From: Teredinibacter waterburyi | Lineage (GTDB): Bacteria > Pseudomonadota > Gammaproteobacteria > Pseudomonadales > Cellvibrionaceae | DNA length: 64,000 nucleotides | NCBI RefSeq assembly: GCF_001922985.1 | Contig: NZ_MRUH01000019.1 | Location: 152,925 to 216,924 of the forward strand | Direction: 5' to 3' | In this document: in pieces, positions 36,866 to 47,784 of the stretch | How the letters are laid out: each line of letters begins with the position of its first letter | Numbering within the stretch: the stretch's first letter is position 1 | The notes under the pieces: generated by a model | What the model was told of the DNA's origin: nothing | The model's database searches: none | The model's input: only the letters and a program-made list of their open reading frames with translations | Position numbers and translations under genes: made by a program

Positions 36866-38158
36866 CTAAACTCCCAATTTTTTAGCCGTCTTTTTTTTCG
36901 CCTCAGTCAAATTTTTTAGTTCGTCAGCAAGTATTGCGATGGCTTTTACGATCACCTCTTGCGACTGACAAAAATTCAATCGAATACACTGTTGAGCGTG
37001 CTGCCACGCTGAATCTAATCCAAAGAAAAAATGCTCCCCAGCCATAATCAACACCCCCCGAGCCTTTAGCCGTAAATAAAGCTCATGACTGCTTATGGGA
37101 AGATCTGGCAACCACAGCCAAACAAAAAACGCACCTTCAGATTTATGTAGCCGATACGACAACCCCTGTAGCTGGGTTTCGAGTTGCTGCAGCATTAACG
37201 CTCGCTTCGCCAAATAAAAAGGTAGTAATACTTTTTCCATTAAATAGTCTAACTGCTGCGCCTTAAGAAGCTCCGTGAGCAGCATTGGCCCCAAGTTGCC
37301 GTTTGCCAAAGACAGGATGGTATTCGCAGCCACGAAGTTGGTGATCAATTGCTCATTGCCAACCACTATCCCTGTGCGAACCCCAGGCAAACCGAGCTTG
37401 GAAAGGCTTAGCACGTAAATGGTATTGTCATCCCAAGGCAGTGTGGCTTTCTCATAAACTAATCCCGGAAAGGGTAAACCATAAGCACAATCGACAATCA
37501 GCGGCTTACCCTGCTGTCGCGCAAGCTGAGAAAGTTTTTCCATCTCATTATCGGTAATCAGGTTGCCGGTAGGGTTTGTTGGCCGCGACACACAGTAAGC
37601 GGCGATGTCATCACGTTCTGTAAGCTGGTCGAAATCAATGGTGTATTTAAATTGGTGTTCTCCCATTAGCGCGAGCTTCGGTCTGTAGCCACAAAACATA
37701 TCGTCGGCAATACCTTGATCGCTGTAACCCAAATATTCGGGCATCATCGGGAAACAGATTTTTTTAACTGAACCGCGACTGGAACTATCAAAGTGGCCCG
37801 CCAGCATATTAATTAATACAAAAAAAGCAGATTGACTGCCGTTGGCGAGGGCGATATTTTTAGACCTAACCGGCCAATCTAAACGTTGTTTCAAATAGCT
37901 GACCAACTCATCTATACAAGTTTCATTACCGCGTGGCGACTGATACACACCAACCAGCTTATGCAGTTGTTCCGGTGTTTGGGCAAACGCGGTTAAGTGT
38001 TGTGCGATACAGGATTCGAAAGCGTCGATATGTGCCGGATTACCACCGCCTAGAAATAGCATGTCAGGATTTTGGTTCAGGGCTTGCCCCAAATCTTCCA
38101 TTAAGTCGACAATGCCGGAGCTACCGGTAAGCTGCTTACCAAATTGTGAGAAGGTCAT
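36866..38158 (-). CDS. avtA: Valine--pyruvate aminotransferase
   Basis: A class I PLP aminotransferase of 430 aa from the ATG at 38158 (MTFSQFGKQLTGSSGIVDLM), which matches the AvtA N-terminus; a start 20 codons upstream is unnecessary. The PLP lysine is Lys254 in SLSKLGLPGVRTG; LGGGNPA near 37-42 and SRPTNPTGN near 191-199 are family motifs. It interconverts valine/2-ketoisovalerate and alanine/pyruvate. The last 15 residues are Lys-rich. It stands alone on the minus strand, 86 bp from an orphan response regulator. Confidence 0.92.
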   Translation of the reverse strand: MTFSQFGKQLTGSSGIVDLMEDLGQALNQNPDMLFLGGGNPAHIDAFESCIAQHLTAFAQTPEQLHKLVGVYQSPRGNETCIDELVSYLKQRLDWPVRSKNIALANGSQSAFFVLINMLAGHFDSSSRGSVKKICFPMMPEYLGYSDQGIADDMFCGYRPKLALMGEHQFKYTIDFDQLTERDDIAAYCVSRPTNPTGNLITDNEMEKLSQLARQQGKPLIVDCAYGLPFPGLVYEKATLPWDDNTIYVLSLSKLGLPGVRTGIVVGNEQLITNFVAANTILSLANGNLGPMLLTELLKAQQLDYLMEKVLLPFYLAKRALMLQQLETQLQGLSYRLHKSEGAFFVWLWLPDLPISSHELYLRLKARGVLIMAGEHFFFGLDSAWQHAQQCIRLNFCQSQEVIVKAIAILADELKNLTEAKKKTAKKLGV

Positions 38159-38244
38159 AGAAAGGTTCGCCTGATGACTACGGTGTTGAGGCCTACTGTT
38201 GTGTTTTACAAACAGCAAGCCTACAAAAGGCGAAGTCTAACAGA

Positions 38245-38610
38245 CTAGAGCAAGCCGTAGTTTTGCAGGACTTGTTGAAGTTTGTCGCCGCTGATGGGCT
38301 TTTTAATGAAATCGAGTGCACCGAGAGCGGCAACACGCTCACGGGCTGCGGGCTGAATATCCCCAGAGATTACGATAATCACAGCTTTTAAGTCTTCAGA
38401 CTTTACGGTTTCGAGCACGCCGTAGCCATCAAGTAAAGGCATGGTGAGATCCAAAAAGACCATTTCACCCTTGCCCTCACGAATCGCCTGCAAAGCTTCT
38501 TGACCATTACCGGCATAAGTTATATCGACTTCCCAGCCTTCAGGGAGAGATCGTAGCACCTGTTTACGTGCCATCTTAGAGTCGTCGCAGATTAATAAAG
38601 GAATTGCCAT
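38245..38610 (-). CDS. Single-domain CheY-like response regulator
   Basis: A 121-aa receiver domain without an output domain. The acidic pocket Asp9/Asp10, the phosphoacceptor Asp54 (FLDLTMP), Ser82 in place of the common Thr (VISGD) and Lys104 (IKKP) are in place. It is probably a phosphorelay or chemotaxis-type signalling adaptor. No histidine kinase, CheA or CheC/CheX gene is in the window, so its partner is unknown. Confidence 0.9.
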   Translation of the reverse strand: MAIPLLICDDSKMARKQVLRSLPEGWEVDITYAGNGQEALQAIREGKGEMVFLDLTMPLLDGYGVLETVKSEDLKAVIIVISGDIQPAARERVAALGALDFIKKPISGDKLQQVLQNYGLL

Positions 38611-38748
38611 TGCATGCCATTCAATTTAAGCGCTTGACCGAGAACCCTAATCTGTACCCGTAAAAGTACCTCTAGAATTCACGCAAGCCATACCCGATAG
38701 ATAAGCTATCGGCCCTCTGAATGAGTATAGCAGGCGATTTTGAAGGTG

Positions 38749-40050
38749 TTAGTCTGGATCAACCTTAACCTTATGTTCCGCTTCATGTTCGACTTCGGAA
38801 CCCTTTTGCACACTGGCGAGCAAGTCTTCCAAGGAGATAGCAAAAACCTCTTTAGCCTGACTAGCGACACGCTGCTGACGCCTTACAAACTCAGCCATCC
38901 AAGGCGGTGCCGCCGCTTCGGGCTCGGCCGTAAACTCGTCTAGCGAAAGCCGCACTAAGCTTGCCAGCTGCCAAAGACTTACCTCACTAAGGTTGCGGCT
39001 CAAGGCGTAATCACCACTATCGGTAACCACTATCCATTTGTGACGTACCAATAACGACCGCAACCTCTGCCAATGAACCAGCCCAATACCTTCGGCAACA
39101 CAGTCTTTATCACTGACCGTTTCACCTGTGCGAGACTTAGCTCTCAGCAGGGACATACACACCAATACCGCCCGCATATCCGAGTAGCGCGCAGAACGAG
39201 TTGCGTAAGAGAGCTCCGCCAGCGTGCGCACAAACACCGCACCAGCAAGAATAATGGTCCACAGCATATTGATCCAGAGGAGAAATAGCGGCACCACGGC
39301 AAATGCCCCGTAGATCAACTTAAAGTTCGAATTGGCAACAAGATAGCCAAACAGGGTTTTCAGCGCCTCAAAACAGAGCGCGGTGATAATCCCGCCAACA
39401 AGCCCATAGCGAAACGGCACCCGACAGTTGGGCACTGCAACAAATAGCAAGGTAAACGCCGCGCAGGTCATAAACCAGGGGACAATCTGAAACAGGCTGC
39501 TGGTAAAACCAATATGGGAAAGCTCAGACAAGACCAGCTTCAACGACAAAACGTAAGTACTTACTACGAAGCCAGCCCCCAAAAGCAGAGGGCCGACACT
39601 CAAAATCGCCCAATAGAGTAAATACGCAGCCAGACCGCTACGACCCTGCTGTACGCCCCAAATAGCATTAAAGGTACGCTCGATATTGCGCAACATCAGG
39701 TAGGCCGTCACCAACAATATAACGATGCCCGCCTTGGTTAGGCTGCGCGCCTGAGCAGAGAAGTCGGCTAGGTATTGGCTTACCTCGTTGCTCGTCTCGG
39801 GTAAAAAATGCTGTACGATCAAGCCCTGTAACTCCTCGGCGACACCATCAAATGCAGGGATCAACGAAAACATCGTGTAGGTCACGGTCATCAAGGGCAC
39901 AAGTGCAAACAGCGTCATATAGGTTAGTGCCGCCGCACTCTTTTGGCAGCTGTTGGCGATAAACTCTCGATACAAAGCTTGGCAGAAATAGCCTATGGCC
40001 AACAGCAACTTAACGGCGCGGTTATTACTTAGCGTATCTGGAAGATTCAC
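38749..40050 (-). CDS. YihY/BrkB family inner membrane protein
   Basis: A 433-aa protein with about six membrane helices in residues 40-290 and a cytoplasmic C-terminal region of about 130 residues that ends in Glu/His-rich sequence. SAAALTYMTLFALVPLMTV and the PNCRVPFRYGLVGGIITALCFE segment identify the family once mislabelled RNase BN. E. coli YihY is not a nuclease and its function is uncertain. It is divergent from the arsC-like gene. Confidence 0.88.
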   Translation of the reverse strand: MNLPDTLSNNRAVKLLLAIGYFCQALYREFIANSCQKSAAALTYMTLFALVPLMTVTYTMFSLIPAFDGVAEELQGLIVQHFLPETSNEVSQYLADFSAQARSLTKAGIVILLVTAYLMLRNIERTFNAIWGVQQGRSGLAAYLLYWAILSVGPLLLGAGFVVSTYVLSLKLVLSELSHIGFTSSLFQIVPWFMTCAAFTLLFVAVPNCRVPFRYGLVGGIITALCFEALKTLFGYLVANSNFKLIYGAFAVVPLFLLWINMLWTIILAGAVFVRTLAELSYATRSARYSDMRAVLVCMSLLRAKSRTGETVSDKDCVAEGIGLVHWQRLRSLLVRHKWIVVTDSGDYALSRNLSEVSLWQLASLVRLSLDEFTAEPEAAAPPWMAEFVRRQQRVASQAKEVFAISLEDLLASVQKGSEVEHEAEHKVKVDPD

Positions 40051-40265
40051 CTATAGGTTCCTTGTCGATGTTTATATTGCTCGCACTTTAGCGTTACTGC
40101 CGACAAACTGCGATACCTGCTGCGCAGGCCAAAAATAATAATGCTTAGTGAGCGTTCTATATCAAAATCAGGCTGTTAGAATAGCGACCTTAACTTGAGC
40201 CCTCAGTTGCTAAAAGCACTTAATCACGCTAACAAATAACCAACACTGAATTAGATAAAGCCAAT

Positions 40266-41293
<1,028 letters not shown>

Positions 41294-41308
41294 GAAATTA
41301 GAAATTGA

Positions 41309-41713
41309 ATGGCTAAACCTTATAAACCCGTCGCCAATGTTCAGCAAAAGCTTAATTATGCTCTGCGCTTAACGGCAATACTTTACATCGCGCTGATAGC
41401 ATTACTGACCTACATTAACCTAACCTTCAACAGCGGCCCGTCGATTCCTATTTGGTTGCTACAGTGTGGCCCCTTGCTGTTATTGTTGCCAGGCATGCTG
41501 AAACGCTATCACAGAAGTTTTTCGTGGCTATGCTTTTTACTGCTGTTGTATTTTGTAAAAGCGGTAGATGGCGCGTTTCATCCTGACGCCAACTGGACTG
41601 ATGCTGTGTTCATAGGTTTATGTTCAGTACTTTTTGTAACCGCCATGATGGCTGCGCGCTGGTTGCCGCGAGCGATTTTACAATCCAGCTTAGAAGAACC
41701 CCCTCAGGAATAA
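41309..41713 (+). CDS. DUF2069 membrane protein
   Basis: A 134-aa protein with four predicted helices (about 21-40, 47-64, 70-88 and 98-115). The short loop FHPDANWTDAVFIGLCSVLFV is conserved in DUF2069. The function is unknown. It is nearly always found next to wrbA in gammaproteobacteria, as here, and ends 4 bp before sppA. Confidence 0.85.
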   Translation: MAKPYKPVANVQQKLNYALRLTAILYIALIALLTYINLTFNSGPSIPIWLLQCGPLLLLLPGMLKRYHRSFSWLCFLLLLYFVKAVDGAFHPDANWTDAVFIGLCSVLFVTAMMAARWLPRAILQSSLEEPPQE

Positions 41714-41717
41714 TATT

Positions 41718-43586
41718 ATGTTCAGTTTCTTAGGCTCCCTTATACGCAAAAGCTGGCAAGCTATCACATGGTTAAGAACCTTATTTTTTAACTTGCTCTT
41801 TCTGCTGATCGTCGTTGCAATTTTTGCCTCTATCAAAACGCCAAAGATTGTCACTGTGCCCGAAGCAACTGCCATTTTAGTCGAGCCTCGTGGTTTTTTG
41901 GTGGATCAAACCACCTACAACCCCAGCCTTCCCGAGCTGCTGCTAAACAACAGTGAACCTATTCCGGAAACGGTAGTGCGCGAACTTGTCGACACAATTG
42001 TAAGTGCCAGCCAAGACTCTCGCATTACCTCAATGGTGCTCGACCTAAACTCGCTGTTAGGCGGCGGCCAAAGTAAACTGCTAGAAGTAGGAGCGGCGCT
42101 CGACACCTTTAAAGCAAGTGGGAAACCAATCTACGCCTACGCAGACAACTACACCCAACAACAGTATTTCTTGGCCAGCTACGCGAATAAAATTTTTATT
42201 AACGAGCTCGGCAATTTATTGCTAACCGGTTTTGGCGTCTATCAAAATTATTTCAAAGAAGCAGCCGAAAAGCTGTCGCTAAAATTCCATGTATTTAGAG
42301 TAGGCACCTACAAAGATGCAGTTGAGCCCTATATTCGTTCAGACATGTCTCCGGCTTCACGCGAACACAACCGTCAGTGGATCGAAACACTCTGGTCAGA
42401 TTACAGTGAAAAGGTGGCAACAAATCGGCGATTGAATAGCGATAGCGTCGCACGCTATATCGATAGTGTGTCGCAACCACCGGTAAGTTATTTAATTAGC
42501 GATCGCCAAACACACGCGCAAACAGCGCAAAAACACGGTTTAATCGATGAGGTAGTCTCGCGCAATGCACTCACCACTAAACTACAAGAACTGGTTGGTA
42601 GCAGCGACGACGGCAATGACTTTAAAGCCATTGCCGATCGCGATTACCAAATCGCAATCGGTAATTCCCAGCTGCCGAAAAAATCACAAATAGGTTTAAT
42701 TGTCGCTTCCGGAAGTATTGTCGATGGCCATCAACCCGAAGGCGTAATCGGCAGCGAAAGCTTCGCCGAATTACTCCACACTGCGCGCGACGATACATCA
42801 CTATCGGCGCTTATCATTAGAATTAACAGTGGCGGCGGCAGTGCTTTTGCATCGGAAGTTATTCGCCAAGAAATTCTTGCGACCCGCGCCGCGGGCCTGC
42901 CGGTTTATATTTCAATGGGTAGCGTTGCGGCCTCTGGCGGCTACTGGATGGCAACCGCTGGAGATGAAATTTGGGCTACACCAAGTACCATTACCGGTTC
43001 GATTGGTGTGTTTGGTTTAATCCCCAATGTTAACGAGTCCTTAGCCCGTATCGGTATTAGTTCTGACGGGATTGGCACCAGCCCGCTCGCCGATATTTAT
43101 CACCCAGACCGAACGCTTTCGGAACCGGCAAAAAATATGATTCAAGGTGGGGTTAACGACATCTATGTGCGCTTTTTAAGTTTGGTTGCCGAAGCGCGAA
43201 ACTTAACCATCACAGAAGTAGATGACATTGCTCAGGGGCGAGTATGGCTTGGTAGTCGCGCATTAGAATTAGGCCTTGTCGACCATCTCGGCAGTTTGAA
43301 TGATGTGATCGCTGCAGCGGCGGCAGCGCAATCACTAGAGAGCTATGAACTCAAAGAGTTTCGCCGGCCACTGACACCAATGGAAGAAATCATGCGAACC
43401 ATCATGGATGAAACATCAGTAAGCTCCAGCAGCGCTGCACCACTAAGTTCATTGACGACACTTTCGAATTTGGCATCAAACCCAGTAGCAAAAAAACTTA
43501 CCGAAGCACTGCCGAATTTAAGCCTCAGTGAGAACCGTAACGGCGTGACGGTTATGGCGAAATGCTTGGAGTGCTCAGAGCTTTAG
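41718..43586 (+). CDS. sppA: Signal peptide peptidase SppA (protease IV, 67 kDa type)
   Basis: A 622-aa inner membrane serine protease that degrades cleaved signal peptides. It has one N-terminal helix (about 22-40) and two tandem S49 domains. The catalytic Lys is Lys199 in the first domain (VGTYKDAVEP) and the nucleophile is Ser406 in the second (VAASGGYWMA), the split-dyad arrangement known from E. coli SppA. It directly follows the DUF2069 gene and is convergent with hda. Confidence 0.94.
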   Translation: MFSFLGSLIRKSWQAITWLRTLFFNLLFLLIVVAIFASIKTPKIVTVPEATAILVEPRGFLVDQTTYNPSLPELLLNNSEPIPETVVRELVDTIVSASQDSRITSMVLDLNSLLGGGQSKLLEVGAALDTFKASGKPIYAYADNYTQQQYFLASYANKIFINELGNLLLTGFGVYQNYFKEAAEKLSLKFHVFRVGTYKDAVEPYIRSDMSPASREHNRQWIETLWSDYSEKVATNRRLNSDSVARYIDSVSQPPVSYLISDRQTHAQTAQKHGLIDEVVSRNALTTKLQELVGSSDDGNDFKAIADRDYQIAIGNSQLPKKSQIGLIVASGSIVDGHQPEGVIGSESFAELLHTARDDTSLSALIIRINSGGGSAFASEVIRQEILATRAAGLPVYISMGSVAASGGYWMATAGDEIWATPSTITGSIGVFGLIPNVNESLARIGISSDGIGTSPLADIYHPDRTLSEPAKNMIQGGVNDIYVRFLSLVAEARNLTITEVDDIAQGRVWLGSRALELGLVDHLGSLNDVIAAAAAAQSLESYELKEFRRPLTPMEEIMRTIMDETSVSSSSAAPLSSLTTLSNLASNPVAKKLTEALPNLSLSENRNGVTVMAKCLECSEL

Positions 43587-43686
43587 TTCGAAGCTTCAGC
43601 GCAGAGCCTTGAGAATAAAATCCGTGAACATAAAATAGAAGTAACTTGGCCGAAGGAGCGGCGATAGAAAATACGATCAAGGCGCG

Positions 43687-44406
43687 CTAGTGCTCGCGCC
43701 CAAGTACACTCTTAACAAACGGAATGGTGAGTTTTCGCTGCTCCTGTAGAGACGCATCATCAAGGCGATTTAACAGAGTAAACAATTCAGCCGTATCGCG
43801 AGATGCGCGACTCAAAATGTAAGTAGCGACATCGGCAGGCATTTCCATTCCTCTTGCTGCGGCGCGAGCGATCATGGCCATTTTTTTACCGTCGTCGCCA
43901 AGACTTTCGACGTGATAGACCACACAGCCCAAAACTCTCGACTTAAGATCTGGCAACAAAATGGGCAGAGAAGGCGGACTGGTATGCGACGACAACAACA
44001 GTGGTTTGCCCGCATCACGCATACGATTGTAGAGGTGGAATATGGCCTGTTCCCAATCACTATTGCCGCAAATATGTTCGAGGCCATCAAGGCAGACGAT
44101 ATCCATCGCCTCCAAACCTTCACATAAATCAGCCGCCGTGTAACCGCGCACATCGGCTAGTGGAAAGTACTGCACAGCCAAACCGCGCTCATCGGCCTGA
44201 TGACAAACGCCTTGCAACAAATGACTCAGCCCCGCACCTCGTGCGCCCCAAATCAAGACATTGTCATAAGACTGCCCATCCAAAACACTACGCAGCGCAA
44301 ACAACGCTTGCGCATTCGCCTCGCCCTGAGCATAAAAGTTCGCAAAGGTAGCATCGTCACGTAGCGATACATTTAAACTTAATTGCACTGGAGTCTTAGT
44401 ATTCAT
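43687..44406 (-). CDS. hda: DnaA regulatory inactivator Hda
   Basis: A 239-aa AAA+ protein that, with the DNA-loaded beta clamp, stimulates ATP hydrolysis by DnaA and so prevents reinitiation. The ATG at 44406 (MNTKTPVQLSLNVSLRD) puts the clamp-binding QLSL motif near the N-terminus, as in other Hda proteins; an upstream TTG is less likely. The P-loop is degenerate (WGARGAGLSHLLQ), which is normal for Hda. It lies 31 bp after the DUF2066 gene on the same strand. Confidence 0.93.
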   Translation of the reverse strand: MNTKTPVQLSLNVSLRDDATFANFYAQGEANAQALFALRSVLDGQSYDNVLIWGARGAGLSHLLQGVCHQADERGLAVQYFPLADVRGYTAADLCEGLEAMDIVCLDGLEHICGNSDWEQAIFHLYNRMRDAGKPLLLSSHTSPPSLPILLPDLKSRVLGCVVYHVESLGDDGKKMAMIARAAARGMEMPADVATYILSRASRDTAELFTLLNRLDDASLQEQRKLTIPFVKSVLGREH

Positions 44407-44436
44407 AGCGGTTGCAAGAGAATCCAAAAGCGTGAG

Positions 44437-45669
44437 TTAACGCGCACTGTAACGATAAAGCAAGGGGCTTTCCAGTGTGCCGCGTGCAGCTTGATTCCAA
44501 ACCGGCACATCACTTGAAGAAATAGCCTTTTGCGGCTTCAGCCGTCCCTCTAAAGCTAGGGTACTAACAAACTTATCAATGCCGGTTTCGGACTCAACAA
44601 ATAACAGCAATGTATCGCCGCGCACGGCGGCAAGCATAACGCTATTAGTGAGCGCCAAAGACTCAAGATAGTTTAGAGTTTGTCGATATTGGCCAAAGCT
44701 GCCAATCCCCTCCACCTGCAACACCACTAGCGGCGCCTCGGCTTCGCCAGTCTGGATCGCGTACTTATTTGCCAGATAATCGGCCAGTGGGCCTAGGGCC
44801 GCGACACCTAATTCCGTAACCGTAGCGCTACGGCTATCGTATACTCGCGTTTCACCTCGATGAAAATATTGCCAAGTGGCCCAAAAATCACCGCGCGATG
44901 TCTGACTAACTCGACCAACCAAAATAACATCTGCCGAATACCGCTCAGAAGCATTCAAGATTGCCGATTCATCTAGGTTCCACACATCTTCAGGCATTAA
45001 GGTTGATTGGTCTTCTAAGTCGACGAGCGGAAAGCGCAGCGGCAACCCCCGCTGTGTAGCCGCTGAGATAAGACTGTCGGTCACACCGATATCGGTGGCG
45101 TTAGCAATGAACTGCTTGCCTAGGTCTGGATCGTCTAACACTAGCCAAATAAGGGTCGAGGGCCTAGCCGTAGGCCAGATAGGGAGATTTGCCTGCCTTA
45201 ACAACCGCTCTAGTGCATTCTTGGAATAACTTAGGTGGAGTCGCTCCAGCATGCCGTCGGCAATCTCGGTCTCGACGGTATTGCGGGTATAGGTAAACTG
45301 TTCAACGTAGCCAATCCCCTTGCGCAATGCATGAGTCACCTCTTCGTTCTCTATCGCGAACTCATTGCCAGAGAGCCGAACTAACACCTCGGCCATACCG
45401 ACACGAGCCGCTTGCTCGCGATCAGTGGCCGACTGCGAAGGCACGGGAACTTCTGCTTCATAAAAGCTGTTACCACCAAAACTTAACGGCGCAACCAAAA
45501 CAATTAGTAACGCAGCCACAGTGCTGAGTACCCGCCGCGAGGCCAGAGCCAAGCAATAGGGCCGTACAGCGTTGCCAGATTTACCACCAAAGCCAAGGCT
45601 AACGCGACCAGAATGCCAAGATACTGGAGCTAGCGAAAAGCTTACAAACCGATTTAACTGATGGTTCAC
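44437..45669 (-). CDS. DUF2066 domain-containing exported protein
   Basis: A 410-aa protein starting at GTG (45669) with AGGGGG upstream. The hydrophobic signal sequence (RRVLSTVAALLIVLVAPLSFG) starts only at about residue 45, so either the true start is an internal non-ATG codon or there is an unusually long N-region. The body has the DUF2066 pattern beginning AEVPVPSQSATDREQAARVG. The function is unknown. It sits between hda and the divergent purM, its conserved place in Pseudomonas. Confidence 0.82.
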   Translation of the reverse strand: MNHQLNRFVSFSLAPVSWHSGRVSLGFGGKSGNAVRPYCLALASRRVLSTVAALLIVLVAPLSFGGNSFYEAEVPVPSQSATDREQAARVGMAEVLVRLSGNEFAIENEEVTHALRKGIGYVEQFTYTRNTVETEIADGMLERLHLSYSKNALERLLRQANLPIWPTARPSTLIWLVLDDPDLGKQFIANATDIGVTDSLISAATQRGLPLRFPLVDLEDQSTLMPEDVWNLDESAILNASERYSADVILVGRVSQTSRGDFWATWQYFHRGETRVYDSRSATVTELGVAALGPLADYLANKYAIQTGEAEAPLVVLQVEGIGSFGQYRQTLNYLESLALTNSVMLAAVRGDTLLLFVESETGIDKFVSTLALEGRLKPQKAISSSDVPVWNQAARGTLESPLLYRYSAR

Positions 45670-45823
45670 GATTCCCCCTGGGGAGTGAAATTGAAATTAG
45701 GGCGCAATTGTAGCAAAGCCAGTGAGCGCAACACTAACGATCAGTCGTCTAAGCTGGTAGAATGCTCGCCGTTAAAAACCGCGACTAGCGCCCTTTTCTC
45801 TCAGACTAGCGAACTCGATACGT

Positions 45824-46903
45824 ATGACCGATAAAACGCCCTCAGATTCCCCAACCCCTTCGGCTAAAGCCTCTCTCAGCTATAAAGACGCTGGCGTCGA
45901 TATTGATGCGGGTAACGCTTTGGTTGAGCGTATTAAATCCGTTGCAAAACGCACCAAACGCCCAGAGGTTATGGCGGGTTTAGGTGGGTTTGGCGCGCTG
46001 TTCGAGCTACCACAAGGCTATAAAGAGCCAGTATTGGTCTCCGGCACCGACGGTGTGGGCACCAAGCTGAAGCTTGCTATGCAGCTGGGTAAGCACGACA
46101 CCATCGGCATTGACCTAGTCGCCATGTGCGTAAACGATCTGATTGTTGGTGGTGCCGAGCCACTGTTTTTCCTCGATTACTACGCTACCGGTAAACTCTC
46201 AGTCGAGATTGCCGCACAAGTGGTTGAAGGTATCGGCGACGGCTGCGAGTTATCGGGTTGCTCTCTTGTCGGCGGTGAAACCGCAGAAATGCCAGGCATG
46301 TACGAAGGCGACGATTACGATCTAGCAGGCTTCTGTGTCGGCATAGTCGAAAAATCTAAAATTCTCGATGGCAGTAAAGTTAGCCCTGGCGACGTTCTAC
46401 TCGCTTTGCCATCCAGCGGCCCTCACTCCAACGGCTACTCTCTAATCCGCAAAATTCTTGAGGTTAGCAATGCCGACCTGAATATGCAGTTGGGACCAGT
46501 AACCCTGGGCGACGCTCTTATGGAGCCCACGCGTATCTATGTAAAACCACTACTACAACTATTCAAGTCTGTTGATGTGCACGCACTTTGCCATATTACC
46601 GGCGGCGGTCTTACCGAGAACATTCCCCGTGTTCTTCCCGACAGCACCAAGGCCGTCATTGAATGTAGCCGCTGGCAGTTCCCCAATGTATTTGCTTGGC
46701 TGCAAGAAAATGGCAATGTCGAGGCAAAAGAAATGTACCGCACCTTTAACTGCGGCGTAGGTATGGTTGTGTGTGTTGCAGAAGCCGATGTTGATAACAC
46801 AATCAACTTACTTAAAGCTGAAGGCGAGACGCCATTTGTTATCGGTCACGTCGAAACGGCCAACGAAGGCGATGAACTCGTTGAGCTACGCAACATAATC
46901 TAG
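45824..46903 (+). CDS. purM: Phosphoribosylformylglycinamidine cyclo-ligase
   Basis: AIR synthetase of purine biosynthesis, 359 aa (E. coli 345). After a Ser/Thr/Pro-rich N-terminus, the conserved [20 protein letters not shown] segment starts near residue 19. Further family motifs are [33 protein letters not shown] and [11 protein letters not shown], with [10 protein letters not shown] in the C-terminal domain. It heads purM-purN on the plus strand, divergent from DUF2066-hda; the gap to purN is 55 bp. Confidence 0.96.
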   Translation: MTDKTPSDSPTPSAKASLSYKDAGVDIDAGNALVERIKSVAKRTKRPEVMAGLGGFGALFELPQGYKEPVLVSGTDGVGTKLKLAMQLGKHDTIGIDLVAMCVNDLIVGGAEPLFFLDYYATGKLSVEIAAQVVEGIGDGCELSGCSLVGGETAEMPGMYEGDDYDLAGFCVGIVEKSKILDGSKVSPGDVLLALPSSGPHSNGYSLIRKILEVSNADLNMQLGPVTLGDALMEPTRIYVKPLLQLFKSVDVHALCHITGGGLTENIPRVLPDSTKAVIECSRWQFPNVFAWLQENGNVEAKEMYRTFNCGVGMVVCVAEADVDNTINLLKAEGETPFVIGHVETANEGDELVELRNII

Positions 46904-46958
46904 GTAAATAAGGGGCTATTGGCCCCACAGAGCCTAACCATCGAGCAGATAAGAATTT

Positions 46959-47576
46959 ATGCGCGTAGTCGTTTTAATTAGTGGTGGTGGTAGTAATCTG
47001 CAGGCATTAATCGATGCCCAGCAAGCCGGTTCGCTACCCATTACCATCGCCGCTGTGATCAGTAACAAGTCAACTGCTGGCGGCCTGACCCGAGCGGCGA
47101 AGCACAACATCCCGACTCAAGTTGTCGACCACACGCAGTTCGACAACCGTGAGGCCTTTGATCAAGAACTACAAAAAGTCATCGATCACTACCAACCAGA
47201 ACTTGTTGTGCTGGCTGGGTTCATGCGTATTCTTACTCCCGCCTTTACCAATCACTATTTAGGACGAATGTTAAATATTCACCCGTCGCTACTCCCCAAA
47301 TACCAAGGCCTACACACCCACCAACGAGCACTTGATGCTGGTGATAACGAAGCTGGTGTAACGGTACACTTTGTTACCGCCGAGCTTGATGGCGGCCCCT
47401 TAGTCGCGCAAGCACGTGTACCCATAGTGGCAGAAGACGATGCAGACACCATCGCGGCGAAAGTGTTAGTAGAGGAGCACAAGATCTACCCTGCCGTTGT
47501 GAAGCTTTTTGCGCAGGGTCGTTTGAGTATGGAAGGTGGCAAGGCCTTGATCGACGGCGAAGCCGTAAAACTTTAA
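46959..47576 (+). CDS. purN: Phosphoribosylglycinamide formyltransferase
   Basis: GAR transformylase using 10-formyl-tetrahydrofolate, 205 aa. The catalytic triad is at the same numbers as in E. coli: Asn106 and His108 in MLNIHPSLLP and Asp144 in AELDGGPLV. The N-terminal ribonucleotide loop is LISGGGSNLQALI. It follows purM on the same strand and is convergent with the small zinc-site gene. Confidence 0.96.
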   Translation: MRVVVLISGGGSNLQALIDAQQAGSLPITIAAVISNKSTAGGLTRAAKHNIPTQVVDHTQFDNREAFDQELQKVIDHYQPELVVLAGFMRILTPAFTNHYLGRMLNIHPSLLPKYQGLHTHQRALDAGDNEAGVTVHFVTAELDGGPLVAQARVPIVAEDDADTIAAKVLVEEHKIYPAVVKLFAQGRLSMEGGKALIDGEAVKL

Positions 47577-47595
47577 AGCAACGTTATCCAAACAA

Positions 47596-47781
47596 CTACA
47601 ATAGCTTAGTCTTTTCTTTACTGCAGCGCGCACACCGGTACACAGTTACCAACTTGCCCTGCTTTACATCAAATTTTTTCTCGGTTTGAACCACCCACTT
47701 GTGAAAGCCATGTACGCAAAGCGATTTCCCCTTGTGTTTCTCTGCAGGGGTTTTACGTTTAAATGGCAAAATATCAGCCAT
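47596..47781 (-). CDS. Small putative zinc-binding protein
   Basis: A 61-aa basic protein (MADILPFKRKTPAEKHKGKS) with Cys22-x-His24 and His27 followed by a Cys50-x-x-Cys53 pair (YRCARC), enough for one zinc site. I recognise no named family. It starts 3 bp after the pterin dehydratase stop on the same strand, so translation is probably coupled. Its even composition and clean start support a real gene. Confidence 0.75.
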   Translation of the reverse strand: MADILPFKRKTPAEKHKGKSLCVHGFHKWVVQTEKKFDVKQGKLVTVYRCARCSKEKTKLL

Positions 47782-47784
47782 GTA

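Noticed and set aside
46911..46925. GGGGC/GCCCC hairpin between purM and purN as a terminator
   Set aside because: The stem is five bp with no T tract, and purN directly follows as an operon partner.
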